A stretch of 37,655 nucleotides of DNA from DATACN01 sp038215095 (GTDB taxonomy: Bacteria; Actinomycetota; Thermoleophilia; Solirubrobacterales; Thermoleophilaceae), in assembly GCA_038215095.1 (NCBI GenBank), contig JBBQRG010000025.1, positions 1 to 37,655 on the forward strand. The letters run 5' to 3'. Shown piece by piece: positions 22,339 through 28,553 of the stretch. The notes under the pieces are model-generated. The model searched no databases. It was not told where the DNA came from and saw nothing but the letters and a program-made list of their open reading frames with translations. Each line of letters starts with the position of its first letter. The stretch's first letter is position 1. Made by a program: the position numbers and the translations under genes.

Positions 22339-23070
22339 TCAGGTGCAGCAGTCGTCGCCGCAGGTCGCGGCGACCTCGTAGCTCGGCAGTGGGCTTTCGA
22401 CGCAGCAGCCCTCGCCGCGCCAGGCCTCCGTCCCCTCTTTCACCGCGAGCGCGGCGATCAGCAGCCCGACAGTCGAGTCAAGCCACCAGGCGCCGACGAG
22501 CATGTTGCCGAGCAGGCCAACGAGGAGCGCGCCGGCGAGATAGGCGCAGAGCATGTTCTGGCGGCCTTCGCCCTTGGTGGCGGAGGAGCCGATCTGGTCG
22601 GCGATGCGCTGTTTGGCGACGCCGAGCATCGGCATCAGCACGACGCTGCTGGTGGCCAGCGCGATCCCGACCCAGCTGTCGCCGGGGTGCTCGCCGCTAA
22701 GGAGGTGGCGGATCGACTCGATGGCGACGTAGGGGGCGAGGATGAAGAACTGGATGGCCACGAGCTTCTGCGCACGTGTCTCGGCGTCGTGGGAGAACAT
22801 CCGGTGGCCGGTGAAGCGCCACACGATCACGAGGCTTGCGAAGCCCTCGATCGCGGAGTCCAGTCCGAATCCGACAAGGGCAATAGACGAAGCGACGACG
22901 CCCGCGGCGATGGCGACCCCGCCCTCGACGGTCATCCAGGCCAGGCTCAGCCACGAGAGGAGCTTCGCTCGGTTGGCCAGCCGTTCGTACTCGCTGCGGT
23001 CGATGCTCGGGGCCTGCGGGGCCGCGGGCGGCTGAGGCAAGGTCGGGAGGGTGGTGGGCGGCGCGCTCAT
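22339..23070 (-). CDS. Cation diffusion facilitator-like transporter with Cys-rich tail
   Basis: A 243-residue membrane protein with about six helices (LLSWLSLAWMTVEGGVAIAA, SSIALVGFGLDSAIEGFASL, IQFFILAPYVAIESI, AYLAGALLVGLLGNMLVGAW). The positions that hold D/H-x-x-x-D pairs in CDF proteins read LDSAIE and LDSTVG, so the metal site is atypical. The C-terminus has two Cys pairs, GEGCCVES and CGDDCCT, likely to bind soft metals. The usual cytoplasmic C-terminal domain is missing. The ATG overlaps the stop of a CadC-like sensor gene, so it is probably Cd/Pb/Zn-induced and exports those ions. Confidence 0.82.
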   Translation of the reverse strand: MSAPPTTLPTLPQPPAAPQAPSIDRSEYERLANRAKLLSWLSLAWMTVEGGVAIAAGVVASSIALVGFGLDSAIEGFASLVIVWRFTGHRMFSHDAETRAQKLVAIQFFILAPYVAIESIRHLLSGEHPGDSWVGIALATSSVVLMPMLGVAKQRIADQIGSSATKGEGRQNMLCAYLAGALLVGLLGNMLVGAWWLDSTVGLLIAALAVKEGTEAWRGEGCCVESPLPSYEVAATCGDDCCT

Positions 23071-23423
23071 TCCAGAGCCCCCGCGTGAGCACGGACGGCG
23101 TCAAGCAGCAGGCGGCCCGGCTCGGTAACGCGATACAGGACCATCTTGCCTTCGCGCCGGCTCTGCACCAGCCCGGCCGATCGCAGCAGGCGCAAGTGAT
23201 GGGACACGAGGTTCTCCGCACGCTCGCTGACCCATGCGAGGTCGCACACACAGAGCTCGTCGGTGCCGGCGAGGGCGGCGGCGAGGATCAGCCGGGTGGG
23301 ATCCCCCAGCGCCTGGGCTCGCGCGGCCAGCGCTAGCGCTTCGTTGGGCGACGGACGGGCGTCGCGGAGCGCTTCGGCCTTCGGCAGGTCAAGGCAGAGG
23401 AGGTCACATGCGTCGTCGGCCAC
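23067..23423 (-). CDS. ArsR/SmtB-family metal sensor, CadC-like
   Basis: A 118-residue winged-helix repressor. Cysteines occur at 6 and 10 (DACDLLC) and at 58 and 60 (ELCVCDL), the same pattern as Staphylococcus CadC, whose N-terminal Cys pair and alpha-3 CxC motif bind Cd, Pb and Bi. The recognition region is ENLVSHHLRLLRSAGLV and the wing RREGKMVLYRV. It starts with GTG at 23423 and overlaps the transporter gene by 4 bases (ATGA). The palindrome TCAAT-GCCT-ATTGA, 21 bases upstream, is its likely operator. Confidence 0.88.
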   Translation of the reverse strand: MADDACDLLCLDLPKAEALRDARPSPNEALALAARAQALGDPTRLILAAALAGTDELCVCDLAWVSERAENLVSHHLRLLRSAGLVQSRREGKMVLYRVTEPGRLLLDAVRAHAGALE

Positions 23424-23443
23424 GGGTTCAACATATCAACGCT

Positions 23444-23457
23444 TCAATGCCTATTGA
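23444..23457. promoter_or_regulatory. Inverted repeat, likely operator of the CadC-like sensor
   Basis: TCAAT-GCCT-ATTGA is a perfect 5-bp repeat with a 4-base spacer, lying 20 bases upstream of the GTG of the CadC-like gene. ArsR/SmtB proteins bind such sites to block RNA polymerase. It is distinct from the second palindrome at 23476-23491, so each sensor may have its own site. Confidence 0.5.
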
Positions 23458-23475
23458 GTCGTATGGATCTCCCGC

Positions 23476-23491
23476 ATACCTGAGCAGGTAT
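23476..23491. promoter_or_regulatory. Inverted repeat, likely operator of the NmtR-like sensor
   Basis: ATACCT-GAGC-AGGTAT is a perfect 6-bp repeat with a 4-base centre, ending 18 bases before the NmtR-like start codon. The ATA...TAT ends and internal TGA resemble ArsR/SmtB-type operators. Position would let a bound dimer block transcription of the nmtR-like/CDF unit. Confidence 0.55.
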
Positions 23492-23509
23492 TCAGCTAAT
23501 GTCGACGTC

Positions 23510-23878
23510 ATGAGCCACGGCACAAGCTCCATCGGCCTCGACCGACTCGACCCGGAGTTTGCTGCTGTGGTTGCCGACACGATGCAGGCGCTGGCCACGC
23601 CGAGCAGGGTGCGCATCCTGGGCCATCTTCACGCGGGGCAGTGCTCGGTCAACGACTTGGCTGCCGCTGTCGGGATGGAGTCCTCCGCGGTGTCCCATCA
23701 GCTGCGACTGCTTCGACATCTAGGCCTCGTTATCGGTAAGCGAGACGGGCGCAGAGTGGTCTACGCGTTGCACGATGACCACGTCGGGGAGTTGCTCGAG
23801 CAGGCCGTCTCCCACGTCGAGCACCTACGACTGGCACCGTCGGCCGGCGCCGGCCGACTTGTCGAGAGTTCGGCATGA
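23510..23878 (+). CDS. NmtR-like Ni/Co-responsive ArsR-family repressor
   Basis: A 122-residue repressor that lines up with mycobacterial NmtR from start to end as I remember it: MSHG, MQALATPSRVRILGHL, AAAVGMESSAVSHQLRLLRH, LGLVIGKRDGRRVVYAL. Metal ligands of NmtR are conserved in spacing: His-3 at the N-terminus, Asp-89 and His-91 in alpha-5, and His-102 and His-105. NmtR releases DNA on binding Ni(II) or Co(II). ATG 23510 gives the conserved MSHG start. The gene overlaps the CDF transporter by ATGA and is divergent from the CadC-like sensor. Confidence 0.88.
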   Translation: MSHGTSSIGLDRLDPEFAAVVADTMQALATPSRVRILGHLHAGQCSVNDLAAAVGMESSAVSHQLRLLRHLGLVIGKRDGRRVVYALHDDHVGELLEQAVSHVEHLRLAPSAGAGRLVESSA

Positions 23879-24555
23879 CGGCCATGCGCTCGGAAGCTCC
23901 GAGGTCGGCCCCCCGAACGCACGAGCACGACGACCACGGCCACTCCCACGGTCTCGTTCACCACAGCATCAAGCGGTCGCGCGAAGGCATCAGGGCGGTG
24001 CTCCTGTCGCTCGCAGTACTCGGGGTTGCCGCGATCGCACAGACTGTCGTGTTCGTCGCCAGCGGGAGCCTCGCTCTGCTGGCCGACCTCATCCACAACT
24101 TCGGCGATGCCCTTACGGCGATCCCGGTCGGGATCGCGTTCGCTCTGCGTTCCGAGGTGGCCGAACGCAGGGCGGGCCTATTCGTGGTCGCGGCCATCTT
24201 CATCAGTGCCTGCGTCGCGGCCGTGGAAGCGGTCCAACGCCTGATCAACCCGACGACGCCCACTCATCTGTGGGCGCTGGCGCTGGCGGGAGCCATCGGC
24301 TACGCCGCGAACTTCATCGCGGCGCGGATCCGGACGAGAGCAGGACAACGTCTCGACAGCCCGGCCCTGATCGCCGACGGCACCCACGCCCGCGCTGATG
24401 CCTACGTCAGCCTCGCCGTGATCGCCTCGGCCGGCGTGATCGCCCTCGGCCTCCCCATCGCAGACCCCATCATTGGACTGGCCATCACGGGCGTCATCCT
24501 GCGCATCACCTGGCAGTCATGGGCGACCGTCCGCGGGTCGGCCCACTCGCACTAG
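23875..24555 (+). CDS. Cation diffusion facilitator (CDF) transporter, short form
   Basis: A 226-residue CDF protein. The N-terminus is His-rich (HEHDDHGHSHGLVHH, residues 16-30). Helix 2 has the site DLIHNFGDALTAIP (H-x-x-x-D type) and helix 5 DGTHARADAYVSLA. Six membrane helices fit. The C-terminal cytoplasmic domain of about 80 residues, present in most CDF proteins, is absent; the product ends SWATVRGSAHSH. It is translationally coupled to an NmtR-like sensor, which implies Ni/Co (or Zn) efflux. In mycobacteria NmtR controls a P-type ATPase instead, so the partner differs. Confidence 0.86.
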   Translation: MTAMRSEAPRSAPRTHEHDDHGHSHGLVHHSIKRSREGIRAVLLSLAVLGVAAIAQTVVFVASGSLALLADLIHNFGDALTAIPVGIAFALRSEVAERRAGLFVVAAIFISACVAAVEAVQRLINPTTPTHLWALALAGAIGYAANFIAARIRTRAGQRLDSPALIADGTHARADAYVSLAVIASAGVIALGLPIADPIIGLAITGVILRITWQSWATVRGSAHSH

Positions 24556-24562
24556 GGCGGGA

Positions 24563-24970
24563 TCAGCACCCTTTACTCGCCTCGTCGAGCGCGACTACGA
24601 GGGTTTGTACCCGTTGGGCGATGTCGTCGCGGATGGCGCGCACCTGGTCGAGCGGGAGGTCCTTGGGGTCGGTCAAGTCCCAGTCGATGTAGCGCTTGCC
24701 GGGGATGTAGGGGCACTCGTCGCCGCAGCCCATCGTCACGACGACGTCGGCGCGTTGGGCGGCCTCGGTGGTGAGCTTGGTGGGGACGCGGTCGGCCAGG
24801 TCGATGTCGAGTTCGCGCATGACCTCCACGACCTCGGGGTGGACGCGGTCGCCGGGGGTGGTGCCGGCGGACTCGGCGTGGTGGCGGCCCTCGGCCGCGC
24901 GTTCGAAGAGGGCGGCGCTCATCTGGGAGCGGCCGGCGTTGTGGAGGCAGACGAACAGGGCGGTGGCCAA
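24563..24970 (-). CDS. arsC: Arsenate reductase (thioredoxin-coupled, LMW phosphatase type)
   Basis: A 135-residue arsenate reductase. The phosphatase-like loop Cys-8-x5-Arg-14 (CLHNAGRS) and the distal cysteines Cys-82 and Cys-86 in MGCGDECPYIPGKRYIDWDL are as in thioredoxin- or mycothiol-linked ArsC proteins, reducing arsenate to arsenite. A TTG start at 24970 was chosen: AGGCGAG lies about 6 bases upstream, and it gives the family-typical beginning MATALFVCLHNAG; there is no ATG or GTG in the homologous frame. It follows the aquaporin gene by 8 bases and forms an operon with it. A truncated copy lies at 26995-27142. Confidence 0.9.
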   Translation of the reverse strand: MATALFVCLHNAGRSQMSAALFERAAEGRHHAESAGTTPGDRVHPEVVEVMRELDIDLADRVPTKLTTEAAQRADVVVTMGCGDECPYIPGKRYIDWDLTDPKDLPLDQVRAIRDDIAQRVQTLVVALDEASKGC

Positions 24971-24978
24971 GGTCTCGC

Positions 24979-25674
24979 CTAGGTTGGCCGGTCGCCTCGG
25001 ACCAGCTGGTAGGCAAACGCGCCCGCGAGGGCGCCGAGCACGGGGCCGACGATGTAGACCCAGAAGTCCGCCCACTCCCCGGCGGCGAGCGCAGGGCCGA
25101 GCGAGCGGGCCGGGTTCATGGACGCGCCGGTGACCGGGCCGCCGAATAGCGCGTCCAGCGCGACGGTGCCGCCGATGGCGATCGCGGCGGCGGCGCCGAC
25201 GGCGCGTGTGTCGGTGGCCACGGCCATGATCACGAACATCAGGAACGCGCTGAGCACGAACTCATAGACCAGCGCGCTCCCCGCGCCGACCGTGGGCAGG
25301 GTCGCGCCCAGGTGGCCGGGCTGGTCCGGCCAGACGGCCAGCAGCAGGAGCGCGGCCACAATCGCGCCGACGAGTTGCGCAATCACGTAGGCGGCGGCTT
25401 CGCGGGCGGGGAAGTGGCGCGAGAGCGTGAACGCCACGGTGACCGCGGGGTTGATGTGCGCGCCCGACAGATGCCCAGTGGCGTAGATCATGGCCATGAT
25501 GATCAGCCCGAACACCAGCGCCACGCCCACCGTGCCCAGCGCCTGGTCGTACTGGACGTTGGCGACCGCAGCGCCGCAGCCGGCGAACACGAGCGCGAAC
25601 GCCGCCAGCGCCTCGGCGCCGGCGCGCCGGGCCAGGTCCGGCCGCGCGGTCAGGGGTGGGGCGTCCGGGGCCAT
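24979..25674 (-). CDS. aqpS: Aquaporin/glycerol-facilitator-family channel in an ars locus (AqpS-like)
   Basis: A 231-residue MIP channel with six helices and both NPA boxes: SGAHINPAVT and GASMNPARSLGP. The arrangement arsR, aquaporin, arsC is known from Sinorhizobium, where AqpS lets arsenite produced by ArsC leave the cell down its gradient. No arsB or acr3 pump is present here, so this channel is the likely arsenite exit. The ATG at 25674 was chosen because the longer frame to 25869 reads through the divergent arsR promoter. Transcribed divergently from arsR. Confidence 0.87.
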   Translation of the reverse strand: MAPDAPPLTARPDLARRAGAEALAAFALVFAGCGAAVANVQYDQALGTVGVALVFGLIIMAMIYATGHLSGAHINPAVTVAFTLSRHFPAREAAAYVIAQLVGAIVAALLLLAVWPDQPGHLGATLPTVGAGSALVYEFVLSAFLMFVIMAVATDTRAVGAAAAIAIGGTVALDALFGGPVTGASMNPARSLGPALAAGEWADFWVYIVGPVLGALAGAFAYQLVRGDRPT

Positions 25675-25689
25675 GCCTGCAGGGACGCT

Positions 25690-25723
25690 ATCGATTGACA
25701 GTTCTCGATTCAATCGATATATG
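25690..25723 (+). promoter_or_regulatory. arsR promoter and ArsR operator palindrome
   Basis: TTGACA (25695-25700), a 17-base spacer and TATATG (25718-25723) form a strong promoter toward arsR. Its expected start point at about 25730 coincides with the ATG of arsR at 25731, so the transcript is probably leaderless. ATCGATTG (25690-25697) and CAATCGAT (25711-25718) are a perfect 8-bp inverted repeat with a 13-base spacer that covers both promoter boxes, a fitting ArsR binding site. The divergent aqpS-arsC operon starts at 25674 and may share the site. Confidence 0.65.
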
Positions 25724-25730
25724 TAGATCG

Positions 25731-26087
25731 ATGCCTGTCGATCTCCAGCTCGCCCCCAAAACCAAGCGGCCCGTCGGCGAGCCCTGCTGCGAGCCGGTGG
25801 TCTACCCCGACACCGACCGCGCCGAGGCCGAGCGGATGGCCACGGTGGCCAAGGCACTGGGCGATCCAATTCGGCTGCAGCTGATCGACGTGCTGCGGAA
25901 GCACGCCGGCAAGGTTTGCGTCTGCGAGCTGACCCCGCTCTTCGACGTGGGCCAGCCGACCGTCTCGCACCACCTCAAGAAGCTCCGCGACGCCGGCCTG
26001 GTCGGCTCCGAGCGCCAGGGCCTGTGGGCCTACTACTACGTCAACACAGAAGCCCTGGAGGAACTGACCGCATGGCTCGGAGCATGA
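25731..26087 (+). CDS. arsR: Arsenite-responsive ArsR repressor
   Basis: A 118-residue winged-helix repressor. Cys-63 and Cys-65 in KVCVCELTPLFDVGQPTVSH give the classical As(III)-binding CxC of ArsR, and an extra Cys-19/Cys-20 pair (EPCCEP) at the N-terminus may be a further ligand. The recognition helix is QPTVSHHLKKLRDAGLV. ATG 25731 fits the homologous start and the promoter just upstream. It overlaps arsM by ATGA and probably controls arsR-arsM and the divergent aqpS-arsC. Confidence 0.92.
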   Translation: MPVDLQLAPKTKRPVGEPCCEPVVYPDTDRAEAERMATVAKALGDPIRLQLIDVLRKHAGKVCVCELTPLFDVGQPTVSHHLKKLRDAGLVGSERQGLWAYYYVNTEALEELTAWLGA

Positions 26088-26869
26088 GCGACGACGCCAC
26101 CAACCCGGTGGAGGACCGCACACCGGACGAGATCCGCGAAGCGGTGCGTAACCGCTACGCCGAGGCGGCGAAGCACACCAGCAGTTGTTGTGGTCCCGAA
26201 CAGGTCGATCGCACCGTCCTGGAGGAGCACGAACGCGCGGTGTTCGGACTGAGCCAGTACGACGCCGCCGACGGGGACGCCCTGCCCGAGGACGCCAAAG
26301 TGGCCTCGCTGGGGTGTGGCAACCCAACCGCCGTCGCCGAGCTGCACGAAGGTGAGACGGTGCTCGACCTCGGCTCGGGCGGCGGCATCGACGTGCTGCT
26401 CTCAGCCCGCCGCGTCGGACAGACCGGCAAGGCCTACGGCCTCGACTTGACCGACGAGATGCTCGACCTGGCCCGCAAGAACGCCGCCGAGGCCGGAGTC
26501 GCGAACGTTGAGTTCGTCAAAGGAACGATCGAGGAGATCCCGCTGCCCGACGCTTCGATCGACGTGGTCATCTCCAACTGCGTGATCAACCTCTCGGGCG
26601 ACAAGCACCAGACCCTGCGCGAGGCCGCCCGCGTGCTCAAGCCCGGCGGACGCTTTGCCGTCAGCGACGTGATCGCTGACGAAGGCATGGACGACCAGAC
26701 CCGCCAGGACCTGGCCGAATGGACCGGCTGCATCGCCGGCGCACTCACCCGCCGCGAGTTCGCAGAGGCGCTCGAGACCGCAGGCTTCGAAGGAATCGAG
26801 ATCCAAGAGACCCACCGGGTGCATCACGCCGCCGGCTCAGCAATCCTGCAAGCCCAGAAGCCTCTCTAG
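26084..26869 (+). CDS. arsM: Arsenite S-adenosylmethionine methyltransferase
   Basis: A 261-residue class I methyltransferase of the ArsM family. The SAM site is VLDLGSGGGIDVLLSA (about 93-108), and IPLPDASIDVVISNCVINL is family-typical. Cysteines that could hold arsenite are Cys-35/36 (SSCCGPE), Cys-78, Cys-166 (NCVINL) and Cys-216 (WTGCIAGAL). It converts As(III) to methylated species that can be volatilised. Start ATG 26084 overlaps the arsR stop (ATGA); an in-frame ATG at 26072 is an alternative. It gives the locus a second detoxification route beside ArsC plus channel efflux. Confidence 0.9.
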   Translation: MSDDATNPVEDRTPDEIREAVRNRYAEAAKHTSSCCGPEQVDRTVLEEHERAVFGLSQYDAADGDALPEDAKVASLGCGNPTAVAELHEGETVLDLGSGGGIDVLLSARRVGQTGKAYGLDLTDEMLDLARKNAAEAGVANVEFVKGTIEEIPLPDASIDVVISNCVINLSGDKHQTLREAARVLKPGGRFAVSDVIADEGMDDQTRQDLAEWTGCIAGALTRREFAEALETAGFEGIEIQETHRVHHAAGSAILQAQKPL

Positions 26870-26994
26870 CTCAACTAGGGCCGACTATCCAAGCCCAGGT
26901 TCAACAGGCGATAGCTCATCGCCAGCTCGGATACGTCGAACGCTTTGCCAGTGCCGCCGGCTCGGGGCTTTTGTCGAACTGGGTCGTGACTGCG

Positions 26995-27142
26995 GATGCT
27001 GCGGACCTGGTGGATTGGGAGGCCCTTTGAGGGTCGACCAGGGTCGATAGCGCTTGCCGGGGATGTAGGGCACTCGTCGCCGCAGCCCATGGTCACGCCG
27101 ACGTCGGCCCGCTCGGCGGCCTCGATGGTGAGTTTCTGGGGG
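26995..27142 (-). pseudogene. arsC fragment (degenerate second copy)
   Basis: Minus-strand translation gives KLTIEAAERADVGVTMGCGD ECP, clearly the Cys-82/Cys-86 region of ArsC. Next to the intact arsC, the DNA reads almost the same from GATG..GACCTGGT (26995) to GTGAGTTTCTGGGG (27142). After ECP one G is missing (TAGGGCAC instead of TAGGGGCAC), shifting the frame; the shifted frame continues YIPGKRY. The N-terminal P-loop half is absent. It is a broken duplicate or the scar of a second ars element. From 26870 to 26994 and 27143 to 27246 I see no gene; a plus frame ending ADQAHAASAEASA at 27238 may be another remnant. Confidence 0.8.
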
Positions 27143-27246
27143 CCTGCGATCGTGCGCGCCACCAACCTGGCTAGGCGCCATCACGCTGCGGACGCTGGCC
27201 GACCAGGCCCACGCGGCCTCGGCGGAGGCGTCCGCCTAGGTGTAGT

Positions 27247-27280
27247 CCGTCCGAGAGGACGGCGAAGAGGCGGCTTCGCC
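27247..27280 (-). terminator. Two adjoining hairpins, possible terminator
   Basis: CCGTCC-GAGA-GGACGG (27247-27262) and GGCGAAG-AGGCGG-CTTCGCC (27261-27280) are two perfect stems that overlap by two bases. They lie 26 bases beyond the stop of the Gly/Asn-rich frame on the minus strand and just after a plus-strand stop at 27238. No T-run is present. Terminator function for either strand is a guess. Confidence 0.35.
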
Positions 27281-27305
27281 ACCCCCGGGCGCCCGAGCGC
27301 TCAGG

Positions 27306-27503
27306 CTACTCGGCTCCTGCTCCTGCCTCGACGCGAGCGCTGGCGTTGCCCTTGCCCTGATTGACGGCGTTTCCCGGGTTGTTGTTGATGCCCTCAACCG
27401 GGCCTTTGGCTTGGCCATTCCCGTTGCCCTGGCCTTGGCCGTTGGCCTTGCCTTGGCCGTTGGCGTTCCCCTGGGCCTTGCCGTTGCCGTTTCCTTGAAC
27501 CAC
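27306..27503 (-). CDS. Gly/Asn/Gln-rich repetitive small protein (or C-terminal remnant)
   Basis: From GTG 27503 the frame encodes about 65 residues: a repetitive segment GNGNGKAQGNANGQGKANGQ and further GQGNGNGQAKG units, then EGINNNPGNAVNQGKGNASA and a short AGAGAE tail. The open frame extends to 27680 but the upstream part crosses a strong hairpin and does not look protein-like. Such G-N-G repeats occur in secreted, disordered proteins; no signal peptide is attached here, so it may be the end of a broken gene. The identity of the protein is not recognised. Confidence 0.3.
   Translation of the reverse strand: MVQGNGNGKAQGNANGQGKANGQGQGNGNGQAKGPVEGINNNPGNAVNQGKGNASARVEAGAGAE
27402..27497. 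repeat. Imperfect hexamer-based tandem repeat
   Basis: About 96 bases are built from variants of CTTGGC/CTTGCC and GTTGGC/GTTGCC units, for example GGCCTTGGCCGTTGGCCTTG. They code for the Gly/Asn/Gln repeat on the minus strand. The 6-base periodicity is seen directly; length variation between strains would be expected. Confidence 0.7.
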
Positions 27504-27562
27504 CGCCGCTGAGCTAGGCCACGGCGAAAGCTCGTTGGACTCCGTGCTAAGACGCGGGAGCA

Positions 27563-27592
27563 GCCCGGCGCGTGGCCCCCTGCGCGCCGGGC
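27563..27592. other. Strong 10-bp hairpin
   Basis: GCCCGGCGCG (27563-27572) and CGCGCCGGGC (27583-27592) are perfect complements around the loop TGGCCCCCTG. It lies in a non-coding stretch between the Gly/Asn-rich frame and the truncated integrase. It could be a terminator core or a site used by the mobile element; no T-run is attached. Confidence 0.55.
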
Positions 27593-27715
27593 CCCCTCTA
27601 GCAATTGCTCGGCTAATCGAGGTGGCGCGCACGCGCGCGCCTGGGTGAAGGCGTTTGCTCCGTCCCTTCGCGGCGTACAACTTCTATAGCCGCGCTGCCG
27701 GCCACCGACCAGGCC

Positions 27716-28237
27716 GTGTGGGCAACCGCGATGTACGCCGGCCTACGCGCCGGGGAGCTGCAGGCGCTGCCCGACGAGCTGGTCGACCTCAACCGCAACG
27801 TGATCCGAGTGCACTGGAGCTGGGACCCGAAGGCGGGCCGAGTGACGCCCAAGAGCCGCGCCGGACGACGGACCGTCCCGATCCCCAAGATCCTGCGCCG
27901 CCACCTGGCCCAGCACCGCCTGGCCCGCCATGGCCGCGGCGGCCTGTTCTTCGGCCGCGCCGACGGCAGGCGGTTCTCCAACCAGGCCTACAGCCAGCGC
28001 GCCGCCCGGACGTGGGATGCCGCCGAGCTGGAGCCGATCGGCCTACACGACTGCCGGCACACCTTCGCGTCGCTGATGATCGCCGCCGGGGTGAACGCCA
28101 AGGCGCTGTCGACCTTCATGGGCCACTCGTCGATCACGATCACGCTCGACCGCTACGGGCACCTGTTCCCGGGCTCCGAGGAGGAGGCCGCCGACCTGCT
28201 CGACGCCTACCTAGACCGCCAGACCGCGGGGCGATGA
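27716..28237 (+). pseudogene. Tyrosine recombinase/integrase, N-terminally truncated
   Basis: The catalytic domain is intact: YAGLRAGELQALPDELVDLN (first Arg), KSRAGRRTVPIPKILR, GLHDCRHTFASLMIAAGVNA (H-x-x-R) and GHSSITITLDRYGHLFPGSE (His and the nucleophile Tyr). Homology can be followed back to about 27690 (IAALPATDQAVWATAMYAGL), but the SAM-like core-binding and arm-binding domains, some 200 residues, are missing; upstream is the hairpin/repeat region. It therefore cannot be a normal integrase by itself. The gene lies 140 bases from a tRNA 3' fragment, the expected place for an element's integrase. Confidence 0.85.
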
Positions 28238-28250
28238 GCACCGCGCAGCC

Positions 28251-28516
28251 GTGCTGCACAGCGCTACACAAATCAGGGGTCAAACGGGGATCGGAGGGGT
28301 CCGAGATGAGGACGGAACGAGACCCCGACGGGGGCCCGCGATCCCGCTCGTGGAGCGGGATCAGGGTTCCTATTAGCGGAGGGGGAGGGATTCGAACCCT
28401 CGGTACGGCAAAACCGCACAACGGTTTTCGAGACGAAGACCGGAGGGGCCCAGTTTTGGCTCTACAAAGGCGAATCCGGGGTGCCGAAAACTCGGTGTGC
28501 TGCACGATGTGCTGCA
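28251..28516. repeat. Three GTGCTGCA direct repeats around the attachment site
   Basis: GTGCTGCA occurs at 28251-28258, 28497-28504 and 28509-28516, on both sides of the tRNA fragment at 28377-28433. In two copies it extends to GTGCTGCAC. Short direct repeats beside a core site are typical of integrase arm-binding sites. The role is inferred. Confidence 0.4.
28377..28433 (-). other. 3' half of tRNA-Ser(CGA): candidate att site scar
   Basis: On the minus strand the sequence runs from the anticodon loop CTCGAAA (28426-28432), through a variable arm GTGCGG-TTTTG-CCGTAC, the T arm GAGGG-TTCGAAT-CCCTC (28385-28401), the acceptor strand CCCCTCC and discriminator G (28377). The matching 5' acceptor GGAGGGG and D arm are not found at higher coordinates, and the anticodon stem fails to pair beyond two bases. 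So identity to a tRNA begins at the anticodon loop, the usual crossover point for tyrosine integrases. No intact tRNA-Ser(CGA) is in the window. The rest of 28238-28553 holds no gene. Confidence 0.8.
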
Positions 28517-28553
28517 TTCGGCTCGCCGAGACGCCCAACCAGGGGCAGCCACT

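Noticed and set aside
27402..27497. Hexamer repeat as a CRISPR array
   Set aside because: Units are too short and there are no spacers; the repeat matches a G-N-G coding pattern.
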